From Rhizobium phaseoli (GTDB lineage Bacteria > Pseudomonadota > Alphaproteobacteria > Rhizobiales > Rhizobiaceae), in the NCBI RefSeq assembly GCF_010668805.1, contig NZ_WUFT01000034.1:1-35938 (forward strand): a DNA stretch of 35,938 nucleotides. The letters run 5' to 3'. Every line of letters starts with the position of its first letter. Positions within the stretch are counted from its first letter, which is position 1. Made by a program: the position numbers and the translations under genes. The notes under the pieces were generated by a model. The model was given only the letters and a program-made list of their open reading frames with translations, did not search any database and was not told the DNA's origin. Shown one piece after another: positions 24,567 through 32,880 of the stretch.

Positions 24567-25073
24567 ATGCCACCCGATACCGCCAATTTAGCATCCTACT
24601 CCTTGCCGCAGCGCATCCTGCACTGGTTGACGGCGGCGCTCGTCATTTACAATCTGGTCCTTCCGGACGGGATGAGCGAGTGGCGCCGGTCCGTTAGGCG
24701 GACGGGTTCAGCCAGTCTCGAACAAGTGGCCGGCGCCAACATCCATGCCTACGTCGGCACCGCAATACTGTTTCTGATCGGCATTCGCCTCGTCCTCCGT
24801 TTCGTCCAGGGAGCCCCTCCGGCACCTCCCCAGGAACCCGCGATCTTCGGCTTGGCTGCCAAGGCCGCTCATGCGGCCCTTTACTTCCTTCTTGTGGCAT
24901 TGCCGGTAACTGGGATGGCAGCGTTCTACCTTGGTTACGATGGTGCGGGCGACGTTCATGCCGAGGTGCTGAAGGTGATACTGTGGGTATTGATCGTCGC
25001 CCACGTCCTTGGCGCGTTAGTCCATCAATTCTATTGGAAGACGAATGTCTTGAGACGCATGACTGTCGGCTGA
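24567..25073 (+). CDS. Cytochrome b561-family membrane protein
   Basis: A 168-residue four-helix di-heme b-type cytochrome. Helix-associated histidines fit the family: SLPQRILHW at the start of helix 1, NIHAYVGT in helix 2, KAAHAALY in helix 3 and VAHVLGALVHQFYW in helix 4. Bacterial b561 proteins shuttle electrons between quinol and periplasmic acceptors. GGAGGA precedes the ATG at 24567. No FixK-type box is seen in the 154-base gap behind phosphoketolase, so read-through or another promoter must serve it. It differs from the truncated b561-type gene at the right edge. Confidence 0.88.
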   Translation: MPPDTANLASYSLPQRILHWLTAALVIYNLVLPDGMSEWRRSVRRTGSASLEQVAGANIHAYVGTAILFLIGIRLVLRFVQGAPPAPPQEPAIFGLAAKAAHAALYFLLVALPVTGMAAFYLGYDGAGDVHAEVLKVILWVLIVAHVLGALVHQFYWKTNVLRRMTVG

Positions 25074-25177
25074 TCCGTGCCAAGTCGTTGCCCCGCAGGT
25101 CTGGTCCGGGCGGATGTCGCACACGAGCCCGGCGATAGGAGTTTGTGTCGAGCGCCTGCACGCCGGGTTCATTGCCA

Positions 25178-25566
25178 TCAGGAATCCGATGCTGCAAGAG
25201 GGTCGTCCTCCGCTCTGATGCGGATCGTCAGGACCATGGCGTTGGCGACTGAAAATAGCAACGCGAGGCCGGACAATCCGATGCAGAGTGGAAGTGTTGC
25301 AATCTCGCCCACCACCACGACGTGTTTGGATGCCGCACAAACCGGTAAGGCCCCTCGGCGACTCAAGGACCTCTCCGGGAACCACGATGATCCTCGTGGT
25401 CCAACGACGCCCGAGCGTGAAGAGTCTCCACAGCCGGGCCACTTGGAAAACTGCGAAAATCACAAGCCACTCCAGACGAATGGGCGTGTTCCATGCGAAC
25501 CGCCAAAGGCCGCTCCCCGAGCCGCTCGAGCGTGACCGCAGCGAGAAGAATGATCGAGGCGATCAT
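25178..25566 (-). pseudogene. Isoprenylcysteine-methyltransferase-like (ICMT) gene, decayed
   Basis: Pieces of an ICMT-family membrane methyltransferase appear in order but in different frames. A start in frame one reads MIASIILLAAVTLERLGERP. An interior piece in a second frame reads WLVIFAVFQVARLWRLFTLG then RRWTTRIIVVPGE. A third piece reads GPYRFVRHPN, and the last VVVVGEIATLPLCIGLSG ... TIRIRAED. About 45 residues between the first and second pieces are missing, and further one-base shifts break the rest. The ATG overlaps the stop of the type III polyketide synthase gene (ATGA), so it was once the second gene of that operon, as in the bpsA-bpsB pair of Bacillus where such an enzyme methylates alkylpyrones. 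Confidence 0.82.
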
Positions 25567-26615
25567 GCTGCAGCCTTCAACGAGAGGCAGCTAAGCGTGA
25601 AGCCCGGCCCCATCGCCGTCAGGACAGTTCGCCTGGGTAGTCCGTGGGCGAGAAGCTTCTCGAGTACGAACAGCGCGGTTGGCGACGACATGTTCCCATA
25701 GTCCGAGAGAACCTCACGTTCCCGGTCGAGGGCTCCCTGGCCCAGTTTCAGTGCCGCCTCCAAGGCGGTGATGACCTTGGATCCACCGGGGTGGCACGCA
25801 AACCGGTCAACGTCGGCAGGAGTGAGATCTGATCGGGCAAGTATGGATGTCACGCCCTTCAAGACGTGAGTTTCTGCAAACGGTGGTATGGCACGGTCGA
25901 AGATCACGCCTAGACCCTCCGTATCGACGATCCACCCCATGATGTCCAGCGTGTCGGGCCACGTATGCTGGCCTGCAAATTCAACCTCGGCCAGACCGGC
26001 CTCGCTGGCGCGGACCACGCAGGCGGCGGCCCCGTCGCCGAAGAGGGCGGTCGCCACGATATTCGCCTTCGTAAGCTTGTCCATCCGGAATGCCAATGTG
26101 CAGGTCTCGACCGCGACCAGCAGCACGACCGAGCCTGGCCGGGATGCCGCCAGCCGTGACGCGATCGACAGCCCGGAGACTCCGCCGGCACAGCCGAGGC
26201 CGAACACGGGCACCCGCTCGACGTCGTCCCGCAAACCCAGCTCTCTGCTTACCCTCGCTTCCAGACTAGGTGTCGCAATACCAGTCGAGGAGACCGTTAC
26301 GATCGTGTCGACGTCGCCTGCGGCCAGGCCAGCCGACGCCAGCGCTTTACTGGCGGCGGACACGAACATCGCACCCGCGCCCTCGATATGAGCGAGGTTT
26401 CTCTCGGGCCATCCCGACGTCTCGAGATACCACTCGATCGGCCGGACGCCGTAGCGTCGTTGAATCCCCGAGGTTTCGAACACCTTTGCCAATTTTTCGA
26501 AATCGCCAAATCGGGATGAGAACGCGGCGTGCGAAGCTCGCGCCGCGTCACGCTGGTCGATGACATGTGGCGGGACTGCGGTACCGACGGATACCAGCTT
26601 GACAGGATGCTGCAT
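25563..26615 (-). CDS. Type III polyketide synthase (chalcone-synthase-like)
   Basis: A 350-residue soluble condensing enzyme. The thiolase-fold catalytic triad is complete: Cys142 (FGLGCAGGVSGL), His275 (FACHPGGSK) and Asn308 (DYGNMSSPT). The GMGPGFT-like loop near the C-terminus reads AMGPGFTLS. Bacterial members make alkylpyrones or alkylresorcinols from acyl-CoA and malonyl-CoA. AAGGAG precedes the ATG at 26615. The stop overlaps the start of a decayed ICMT gene that would have methylated the product, so the lipid made here is probably unmethylated (inference). The FixK-type box at 26792 is 183 bp upstream, farther than for other units. Confidence 0.92.
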   Translation of the reverse strand: MQHPVKLVSVGTAVPPHVIDQRDAARASHAAFSSRFGDFEKLAKVFETSGIQRRYGVRPIEWYLETSGWPERNLAHIEGAGAMFVSAASKALASAGLAAGDVDTIVTVSSTGIATPSLEARVSRELGLRDDVERVPVFGLGCAGGVSGLSIASRLAASRPGSVVLLVAVETCTLAFRMDKLTKANIVATALFGDGAAACVVRASEAGLAEVEFAGQHTWPDTLDIMGWIVDTEGLGVIFDRAIPPFAETHVLKGVTSILARSDLTPADVDRFACHPGGSKVITALEAALKLGQGALDREREVLSDYGNMSSPTALFVLEKLLAHGLPRRTVLTAMGPGFTLSCLSLKAAA

Positions 26616-26791
26616 AGGACTCCTTGCGGCGGCGCGGAAAGACTTTGGTGTGCCGCGCGAGGACGAGACCGAACCATAACGTCTTGATCCTGCAAAAGGT
26701 TGCAATGCCGGCGAGCCTGGTGCCGCACTTCGTCGGAAAGCTCCGGAGACGCCGACGCGCGAAGGTGGCCTCCCGTGGCTTCGTGTCCGGC

Positions 26792-26805
26792 TTGATCCAC
26801 GTCAA
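26792..26805 (+). promoter_or_regulatory. FixK/Fnr-type box for the CBS-BON gene
   Basis: TTGATCCACGTCAA, centred 61 bp before the CBS-BON start at 26860. It may also influence the divergent polyketide synthase. Confidence 0.74.
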
Positions 26806-26859
26806 TGCGCTCGACGTGTGTTGGATCCGTAATCGTCCGGTCAACAAGGAGACTGCGCG

Positions 26860-27522
26860 ATGCTTGCTAAAGACATCATGACGACCCCCGTAACGATCGA
26901 CGAGGGACATAACGTTAGGGAAGCCGTCGAGATCGTCAACGCCAGCAAGATTGGCGCGGTGCCCGTCGTCGATGGCGAAGGTCGGCTCACGGGCATCGTC
27001 ACCGAGGGAGACCTGCTGCGCCGGGTGGCGTCGTCTTGGGCCAGACGGGCGGTGCCGCATACGCGCGACCGCGACGACGCACTGGCGGACTATGTGAAGG
27101 CCCGAAGCTGGCGCGTCAAGGACGTGATGTCGACGCCTGTCATCAGCGCCGCCCCCACCGCCACCACGAGCCAGCTCGCGGAACTCCTGCAGGCCCACGA
27201 CATCAAACACCTGCCCGTCGTCGAGAACGGCAGGCTCGCCGGAATGATCAGCCGTCGCGACTTGATGCGAGCGCTTCTCGATGTTCCACGGCAGTGCACC
27301 GCTTCCGGCGACGAGGCCCTCGGGATCGCAGTTCGTAGCCGCCTGGACGCCGAGCTTGAAATAACGCCCCCCATGGTCAATGCGACCGTCTCTAACGGGG
27401 TGGTCACCCTGAGGGGAGAGGTCGAGACGGAGCTGGAACGCTCAGCGGCCAGGGTGGCGGCGGAAAGCGTCCGCGGCGTCGGCGGCGTGGTGAACAAGAT
27501 CACCTTGGCTTCCGCATGGTGA
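26860..27522 (+). CDS. CBS-pair protein with C-terminal BON domain
   Basis: A 220-residue cytoplasmic protein. CBS motif 1 spans about 8-60 (DIMTTPVTIDEGHNVREAVE ... GIVTEGDLL) and CBS motif 2 about 88-142 (VKDVMSTPVISAAPTATTS ... GMISRRDLM). A BON domain fills 150-218 (NGVVTLRGEV). CBS pairs bind adenine nucleotides and act as energy sensors. It resembles hypoxic response protein 1 of mycobacteria in its CBS pair, with BON added. AAGGAG precedes the ATG at 26860. It has its own FixK-type box. Confidence 0.9.
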   Translation: MLAKDIMTTPVTIDEGHNVREAVEIVNASKIGAVPVVDGEGRLTGIVTEGDLLRRVASSWARRAVPHTRDRDDALADYVKARSWRVKDVMSTPVISAAPTATTSQLAELLQAHDIKHLPVVENGRLAGMISRRDLMRALLDVPRQCTASGDEALGIAVRSRLDAELEITPPMVNATVSNGVVTLRGEVETELERSAARVAAESVRGVGGVVNKITLASAW

Positions 27523-27560
27523 GCCCCCTCAAACGATGAAGTCCACGGAAAGTTTACGTC

Positions 27561-27713
27561 ATGTTTGTCAGGGTCATCGCAGACGCCGTCATGTCGAGGC
27601 TTCTCCTCGTCATCCTGATCCTCATGGTCGGGACGGTCGTGGGCGTCCTGCTGGTGAAACCGTCCGACGACTCTCGAAGCGGGCGCGTCGAGCGCTCTCT
27701 CTCTGACCCGTGA
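27561..27713 (+). CDS. Small single-span membrane protein, unknown
   Basis: A 50-residue frame that is too short for ordinary calling. It starts MFVRVIADAVMSR, has one clear membrane span (LLLVILILMVGTVVGVLLV) and a short charged tail. It lies 38 bases after the CBS-BON gene and 7 bases before the ABC membrane-domain gene, in the same orientation, which suggests co-transcription. The ribosome site is weak (GGAAAG). Function unknown; a partner of the following membrane protein is conceivable. Confidence 0.45.
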   Translation: MFVRVIADAVMSRLLLVILILMVGTVVGVLLVKPSDDSRSGRVERSLSDP

Positions 27714-27720
27714 GTGCGCG

Positions 27721-28722
27721 ATGAACATTTGGCCCTCCAGGATTGGATTGCCGGGCCGCGTCTCGCAAAAGACCGGAAGCGCGACGGATTCGATGCCCTC
27801 CGACCTGTTCGGTTTCATCTGGCTGATGGGAAGGCGTCATCAGGCGTTGATCGCCGGGCTGTCCCTGATTCTGTTTGTTATCGGCGCGGCGCCTCTCGAA
27901 CTCCAGCGCCGGATCGTCAATGAGGCGACCCAGCAAGCGTCATACGGGACGCTTCTTTTTCTGGTATCCCTCTATCTCGCGGTGGCAGTGTTGGAGGGCG
28001 CGGTAAAATTCACCCTCAATCTCTACAGAAGCTGGGTGGGCGAGAAGGGCACGCTCTGGCTGCGGGCGCGTGTTCTGCATCGGGCCGAGACGCCGCCGTC
28101 AGAATCCATGCTCGAGGGCGTCGAGCTGTCGATTGTTCTTGCGGAAGCCGAGCCGGTCGGCGGTTTCGTTGGAACCAGCATCTCCGAGCCGCTGCTGCAG
28201 GTCGGCATCCTTGTCACCGTCTGCAGCTACCTGATCTATCTCCAGCCGCTGATGATGCTGGCCGTCGCAGCGACCTTCGCCCCGCAGATTGCGTTCGTCC
28301 CGATGATGCAGGCCGCGATCAACCGCCGGGTCGAGGCGAAGGTCGCCATCATGCGCGACGTCAGCGAAGGCATGGTGCATGCGATCGAAGGTGGCCAGGG
28401 AGAGGATCCTCAAACTTCGCGCATCGGAGCGATCTTCTCAGCCAACATGGAGATCTACCGCTACAAGTACGCCATGAACTTTCTCATGAATCTCATGGCG
28501 CAATTGGGCTATGTCGGCATTTTCGTCCTCGGGGGATATTATGTTGTCACCGGCAAGACCGAGATAGGCACCGTCGTCGCCTTCGTCTCGGGACTGGCGA
28601 AGATCGTCGATCCTTGGGGGGCGATCGTGGACTGGTATCGTGACCTCAGAGTGACCCAGGTGAAGTTCCGGCTCATCAGGGACGCCGCGAAGTTCGATGG
28701 CGCTGGCAACCACGAAATATGA
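27721..28722 (+). CDS. ABC-exporter transmembrane domain protein lacking an ATPase domain
   Basis: A 333-residue membrane protein. It has the six-helix ABC-exporter membrane domain: spans near 45-60, 75-95, 155-180, 185-205, 255-280 and 280-295, with the coupling-helix-like stretch LRARVLHRAETPPSESMLEG. The sequence ends after RVTQVKFRLIRDAAKF, where an exporter would continue into its nucleotide-binding domain, but no Walker A, LSGGQ or Walker B motif is present and none is encoded next door. It is therefore a stand-alone membrane domain, either paired with a distant ATPase or with a different job. Start at 27721 or an in-frame ATG at 27793; neither has a strong ribosome site. Confidence 0.78.
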   Translation: MNIWPSRIGLPGRVSQKTGSATDSMPSDLFGFIWLMGRRHQALIAGLSLILFVIGAAPLELQRRIVNEATQQASYGTLLFLVSLYLAVAVLEGAVKFTLNLYRSWVGEKGTLWLRARVLHRAETPPSESMLEGVELSIVLAEAEPVGGFVGTSISEPLLQVGILVTVCSYLIYLQPLMMLAVAATFAPQIAFVPMMQAAINRRVEAKVAIMRDVSEGMVHAIEGGQGEDPQTSRIGAIFSANMEIYRYKYAMNFLMNLMAQLGYVGIFVLGGYYVVTGKTEIGTVVAFVSGLAKIVDPWGAIVDWYRDLRVTQVKFRLIRDAAKFDGAGNHEI

Positions 28723-28764
28723 GTGCATTTTGAGATTCCGCGCTCCCGCGCTGAGCGATCGCGC

Positions 28765-31410
28765 CTATTTTGAATGGCGCCTTGTTCGAGTGCGAGGCCG
28801 ACGGCGTGATGTTCGGGGCTGTGAATGGTCCTCCGTTGACAGCGTCGTAAAGTAGAAGATCTTCACGGTCTCGAGAGCTGCTACGTAGAACAAGCTGATA
28901 CCCAAAAGCACTGTGAGAATTTCGAGGGGGATCGGAACGAAACCAAAAAGCCCGCCGACCGCGGTGTAGGGGATGGTCACTCCCGCGGCACCGACGGCGA
29001 TCGCCGTGCCGAATAGCAGCGGACTGGGCCGGCTCCTCCAGATCGGACCCGGCGTCCTGATGACGAGCATGGTCGCCAACTGCGTCATGAGCGATTCAAC
29101 GAACCATGCGGAGCGGAACTCGTCCTGTCCGGCGGAAAACACTGTCAGCAGAACGACGAACGTCGCCAGATCGAAGAGAGAACTTAGCGGCCCGAACCAC
29201 AGCATGAACCTCTTGATGCGGGAGATGTCCCAACGCTGCGGACGCCGAAGGTCTGCCTGATCGACCTTGTCCGTGGCGATTGCCATCGCCGGCAGATCCG
29301 ACAGCAGATTGTTTAACAGTATCTGCTTGGCAAGGAGCGGCAGGAATGGCAGCACGAGCGACGCCGCTGCCATACTGATCATGTTGCCGAAGTTGGCGCT
29401 GGTCGCGATCGATATGTACTTCATCGTGTTGGTGAAGGTCCTGCGTCCGTCGTCCACGCCTTTCGAAAGGACCGCGAGATCCTGCCGCATCAGGACGACG
29501 TCGGCAGCCTCGCGGGCGACGTCGGCCGCGCCGTCCACCGAAATCCCGACGTCCGCCTCGTGAAGGGCGGGCGCATCGTTTATCCCGTCTCCAAGATATC
29601 CGACCACGTGTCCGGCCTTGCGGAGGGCTGCCACGATCCGTTCCTTCTGATTTGGGTCGATTTCGACGAACAGGTCGGTTTTCCCCGCACGGCTGAACAG
29701 TGCGTCGTTGCTCATGCGGCCGACCTCTTTCCCCGTGAGCATGCGGGAACCGTCGATTCCGATCGACGACGCGAGATGCTGGACGACATATCGGTTGTCT
29801 CCCGATATCACCTTGATCCGCACCCCTCGTTCCACGAGGCTTGCTACTACGGCTGAAATGTTAGCCTTCGGGGGATCCGAGAAGAGCAGAAAACCTTTCA
29901 GGCAAAGCCCGGATTCGTCTTCCCTCGAGATTGCGGGAGCTGCTTCGGATATGGGCCGGGTGGCGACCGCGAGCGCGCGCATGCCTGCTTCTCCCCATTG
30001 CCGGCAGGCATCGTCCAACCGTTTGCGGACATTGTCGTCCAAGGCCACTTCGCGGCCCGCGGTCATGACGGCCGCGCAGACGTCGATCACGTTGGTGGCC
30101 GCTCCTTTGCAGATCAACAGCGGCGGACCGCCCCTGACGGCAACGACTACGGATAGTCGCTTGCGCGAGAAATCGTAGGGGATCTCGGCAAGCTTGCGGG
30201 CCTCGGAAGAAATCTCCCCCGCTGCGATCGTGGCCGTCACGGCGTCGTCGAGAGGATTCTTCATTCCCGATTGAAACGCTGAATTGAGAAGTGCCAGCCG
30301 CCTCACTTCAGGCGAGACGACGCCCTGCGGGTCGACACAACTGTCGAGGCGGATGACGCCCTCGGTGAGTGTCCCCGTCTTGTCGGTGCAGAGCACGTCC
30401 ATGCTGCCGAGGTTCTCCATTGCATCGAGGCGGCGGACGATCACGCCAGACTTCGACATCGTCCGGGCGCCGCGCGCCAGCGTCACGCTGATGATCGCAG
30501 GCAGCAGCTCAGGCGTCAGGCCGACGGCAAGCGCGAGCGAGAAAAGCAGAGAGTCCACGATAGGTCTGTGAAGCAGGAGATTCGCCACCAATACGACGAC
30601 GACGATGCAGAGCATGATCCGCGTCATCAGAAATCCGAAATGCCGAACACCTCGCGCGAATTCCGTTTCCGGAATCTGGCGCGCAACGGCGCTGGCGATC
30701 CGTGCGAATTCCGTGCGGGGGCCGGTCGCGATCGCAAGCGCAGTCGCAGTGCCGCTCCGAACCGAGGTTCCCGTGAACACGCAGTTGGAACGGTCCGCAA
30801 GACCGGCGTCTTTGGTCGAAACGCCGGGCACCTTAGCAACGGGAAAAGTCTCTCCGGTAAGCGTCGCTTCGCTGACGTTGAGATCCTGCGCGACGATGAC
30901 AACTGCATCGACGGGCACGAGGCTCCCGGCCGAGAGCAGGATCAGGTCGCCCGGCACGATGCCGACTGCGGCCACGACCTTGTCGGCGCCGTCGCGGCGG
31001 ACCTTTGAAGTGAGAGAAATTCGCTGTCGCAGCGCCTCGACCGCTCGTTGCGCGCCATGTTCCTGTAGAAAACCCAGGAGGCAGCTAGCGAGAATGATGA
31101 TGCCGATGATGATGGCGTCGTGGACTTCGCCGACGCCACCCGCGACGAGCGCTGCGAACACCAGCACGAGCACGAGCGGACTTTTGAACTGGCGCGCGAA
31201 GTCTGCCAGCATGCCTCCACGGCTTTCATCGGAAAGAGAGTTCGGTCCGAACCGTCGCACGCGTTCTTCGGCTTGGGCGGTCGTCAGCCCGTCCTGGAGG
31301 GACGTGGCGAGGGCAGCGCCGAGCTCCGAGGGCGATCTCGTCCAGTATGCAGGGATCGCGACCTCTAAAGCGGACGAAGGGGGAGGAGAAGGAAGAACGG
31401 GGATATCCAT
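28765..31410 (-). CDS. MgtA-type (P3B-like) magnesium/cation P-type ATPase
   Basis: An 881-residue inner-membrane pump. Motifs: N-terminal cation-ATPase domain (GLTTAQAEERVRRFGPNSLS), actuator TLTGETFPV near 183, M4 sequence TPELLP (299-304) with ARGA nearby, DKTGTLTEG (343), and the hinge GDGINDAPALHEADVGISVD. The TPE-LP and STLARGA-like context is typical of MgtA/MgtB rather than of calcium pumps, so Mg2+ uptake is the best guess. GGAG precedes the ATG at 31410. A FixK-type box at 31464 is 60 bp upstream. Its 3' end converges with the ABC membrane gene. Confidence 0.92.
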   Translation of the reverse strand: MDIPVLPSPPPSSALEVAIPAYWTRSPSELGAALATSLQDGLTTAQAEERVRRFGPNSLSDESRGGMLADFARQFKSPLVLVLVFAALVAGGVGEVHDAIIIGIIILASCLLGFLQEHGAQRAVEALRQRISLTSKVRRDGADKVVAAVGIVPGDLILLSAGSLVPVDAVVIVAQDLNVSEATLTGETFPVAKVPGVSTKDAGLADRSNCVFTGTSVRSGTATALAIATGPRTEFARIASAVARQIPETEFARGVRHFGFLMTRIMLCIVVVVLVANLLLHRPIVDSLLFSLALAVGLTPELLPAIISVTLARGARTMSKSGVIVRRLDAMENLGSMDVLCTDKTGTLTEGVIRLDSCVDPQGVVSPEVRRLALLNSAFQSGMKNPLDDAVTATIAAGEISSEARKLAEIPYDFSRKRLSVVVAVRGGPPLLICKGAATNVIDVCAAVMTAGREVALDDNVRKRLDDACRQWGEAGMRALAVATRPISEAAPAISREDESGLCLKGFLLFSDPPKANISAVVASLVERGVRIKVISGDNRYVVQHLASSIGIDGSRMLTGKEVGRMSNDALFSRAGKTDLFVEIDPNQKERIVAALRKAGHVVGYLGDGINDAPALHEADVGISVDGAADVAREAADVVLMRQDLAVLSKGVDDGRRTFTNTMKYISIATSANFGNMISMAAASLVLPFLPLLAKQILLNNLLSDLPAMAIATDKVDQADLRRPQRWDISRIKRFMLWFGPLSSLFDLATFVVLLTVFSAGQDEFRSAWFVESLMTQLATMLVIRTPGPIWRSRPSPLLFGTAIAVGAAGVTIPYTAVGGLFGFVPIPLEILTVLLGISLFYVAALETVKIFYFTTLSTEDHSQPRTSRRRPRTRTRRHSK

Positions 31411-31463
31411 GGCGAACTCCGTATGTGATTTCGCCGATTATCGTCTCCGCCAGGGGGACGTCA

Positions 31464-31477
31464 TTGATGGTTGTCAA
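31464..31477 (-). promoter_or_regulatory. FixK/Fnr-type box for the MgtA-type ATPase
   Basis: TTGATGGTTGTCAA, centred 60 bp before the start at 31410. Confidence 0.7.
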
Positions 31478-31500
31478 AGCTTCGTGTTTCGCATCGAAGG

Positions 31501-31546
31501 TGCCTGGCTTGATCGATACCCACGTCCACGCCGTTCGAAGCCGGTA
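31501..31546 (+). repeat. 46-bp imperfect direct repeat, copy 1 (decayed FixK box)
   Basis: Matches 34797-34842 at 41 of 46 positions in the same orientation. The FixK palindrome of copy 2 reads TTGATCGATACCCA here, so its right half is lost. Confidence 0.75.
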
Positions 31547-31604
31547 AGGTCCCGCCGCTCGATAGCAGCCGAAACCAGTCATACGCCACAGCGGGCACAG
31601 TTCC

Positions 31605-32438
31605 TCAATGTGACATGAGGACGGGCAAAAGAGGCTCGTGCAATACGCCATCGGTTGCTCCGCCAAGGACGAAATCTCGCAACCTTGTGTGTCCGAATCC
31701 TCCCATGACCAGCATATCGGCGCTCAGTTCCAGTGCTGTTTGCTGAATGATCTGACCGATCGATGACGAGGTAAAGCGAGCGACCGTTGCGCTTGCATTG
31801 ACGCCGCTCGCAACCAGGATCTCAGCAAGGTGCGCTCCGCTTGGCTCCGGCAGCGGCTTTTCGCCCGTCAGGGATAGCACCGAGACCCGCTTGGCCTTGC
31901 GAATGAATGGCTTTGCATCGTTGACGGCTCGAGCGGCGGCTCGGCTTCCGTCCCAGGCGATGACCAGGTGGTCGATCGGGCCCGCAAGGGCCTTGTTGGG
32001 AAAGATGATGGCCGGCCGGCCGGATCCGAATATGATCGCTTCGGAGACAATACGGGTATCCGGAACGTCCGCGATGCATTCGAGAATAGCCAGATCGAAG
32101 AAACGTGCCTCCGTGGCTGCCGTGTCGTGCAATAGGGGCAAGGTGGTTTTCACCGTTCGACTAGACAATTCAACCTCGGCGCTCGCTGCGAGGTTCGTTG
32201 CCGATGAAACCAGCGTTGCGGCTCGATCGCGGCTCACAGTCTCGGCATGCTCGATCATCTTCGGAGTATCGAGCAGCAACGACGACCATGCGTTGGGGAT
32301 GTGCGGAATCGCGACTGTTAGCGCACACGCGTGAAGATGCGCGCTATAATACCCAGCAAACGTTACAGCGTTCGAAATGATCAATCCGGAACTTGCATCG
32401 GGATATGTTGCCAGCGGGAGAAAATATTGTGCCGTCAT
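31605..32438 (-). CDS. Tandem-domain universal stress protein
   Basis: A 277-residue two-fold Usp. It opens QYFLPLATYPDASSGLIISN, has VIAWDGSRAAARAV in the second fold, and ends with the nucleotide loop MGGFGHTRLRDFVLGGATDG and PVLMSH. It is closest in layout to the Usp at 7054-7875. The start at 32438 lies six bases after GGAG; a longer frame upstream has no ribosome site. Possible FixK-type boxes lie at 32506 (74 bp upstream) and 32648. Confidence 0.9.
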   Translation of the reverse strand: MTAQYFLPLATYPDASSGLIISNAVTFAGYYSAHLHACALTVAIPHIPNAWSSLLLDTPKMIEHAETVSRDRAATLVSSATNLAASAEVELSSRTVKTTLPLLHDTAATEARFFDLAILECIADVPDTRIVSEAIIFGSGRPAIIFPNKALAGPIDHLVIAWDGSRAAARAVNDAKPFIRKAKRVSVLSLTGEKPLPEPSGAHLAEILVASGVNASATVARFTSSSIGQIIQQTALELSADMLVMGGFGHTRLRDFVLGGATDGVLHEPLLPVLMSH

Positions 32439-32505
32439 GTCCTGCTCCATCTCTCGCGAACCGCCACGATTGCAATCATCTATCTCCATCCGTCTCGACT
32501 CGGCA

Positions 32506-32519
32506 TTGATGTAACGCAA
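32506..32519 (-). promoter_or_regulatory. Possible FixK/Fnr-type box for the Usp at 31605
   Basis: TTGATGTAACGCAA, i.e. TTGCG-N4-ATCAA on the minus strand, the same form as the box at 34621. It is centred 74 bp before the Usp start. Confidence 0.55.
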
Positions 32520-32647
32520 TTGCCGGCGCTCAGGCTTCTCTGGCCATGGCACGGCGCTGCGTGCCAGAATTCCGCCTCCCTTCGAAGCGCGCGCCAGGAT
32601 AACCGGACGTTCACACAAGCGCCTTTCCAACTGGAAGTCTGCGTAAG

Positions 32648-32661
32648 TTGATCGTGGTCAA
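32648..32661. promoter_or_regulatory. FixK/Fnr-type box between Usp and VIT-family gene
   Basis: TTGATCGTGGTCAA, a good palindrome, but it is 216 bp from the Usp start and 226 bp from the VIT-family start. The 442-base gap between those genes holds no recognisable gene, so either leader is long or a small transcript starts here. Confidence 0.6.
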
Positions 32662-32880
32662 ATCCTTGATGGCCGAGATCCGGTATTGAATTCAAAAACC
32701 TGGCGCTGATCCGCATAAAGATGACCGAGACCATTGCGCTGCCTCCAGGTGTGTTCACTTGCCCGTTCTGGGTGCCCGTCGCAGATGTGATCGCGTGCCG
32801 CGTTGCTCGTGATCGACGTTGCGCTCATCGGTTAATCTCGCACTCACTACGTCAAAATCGACTTTGTCCTGGAGACGCGC

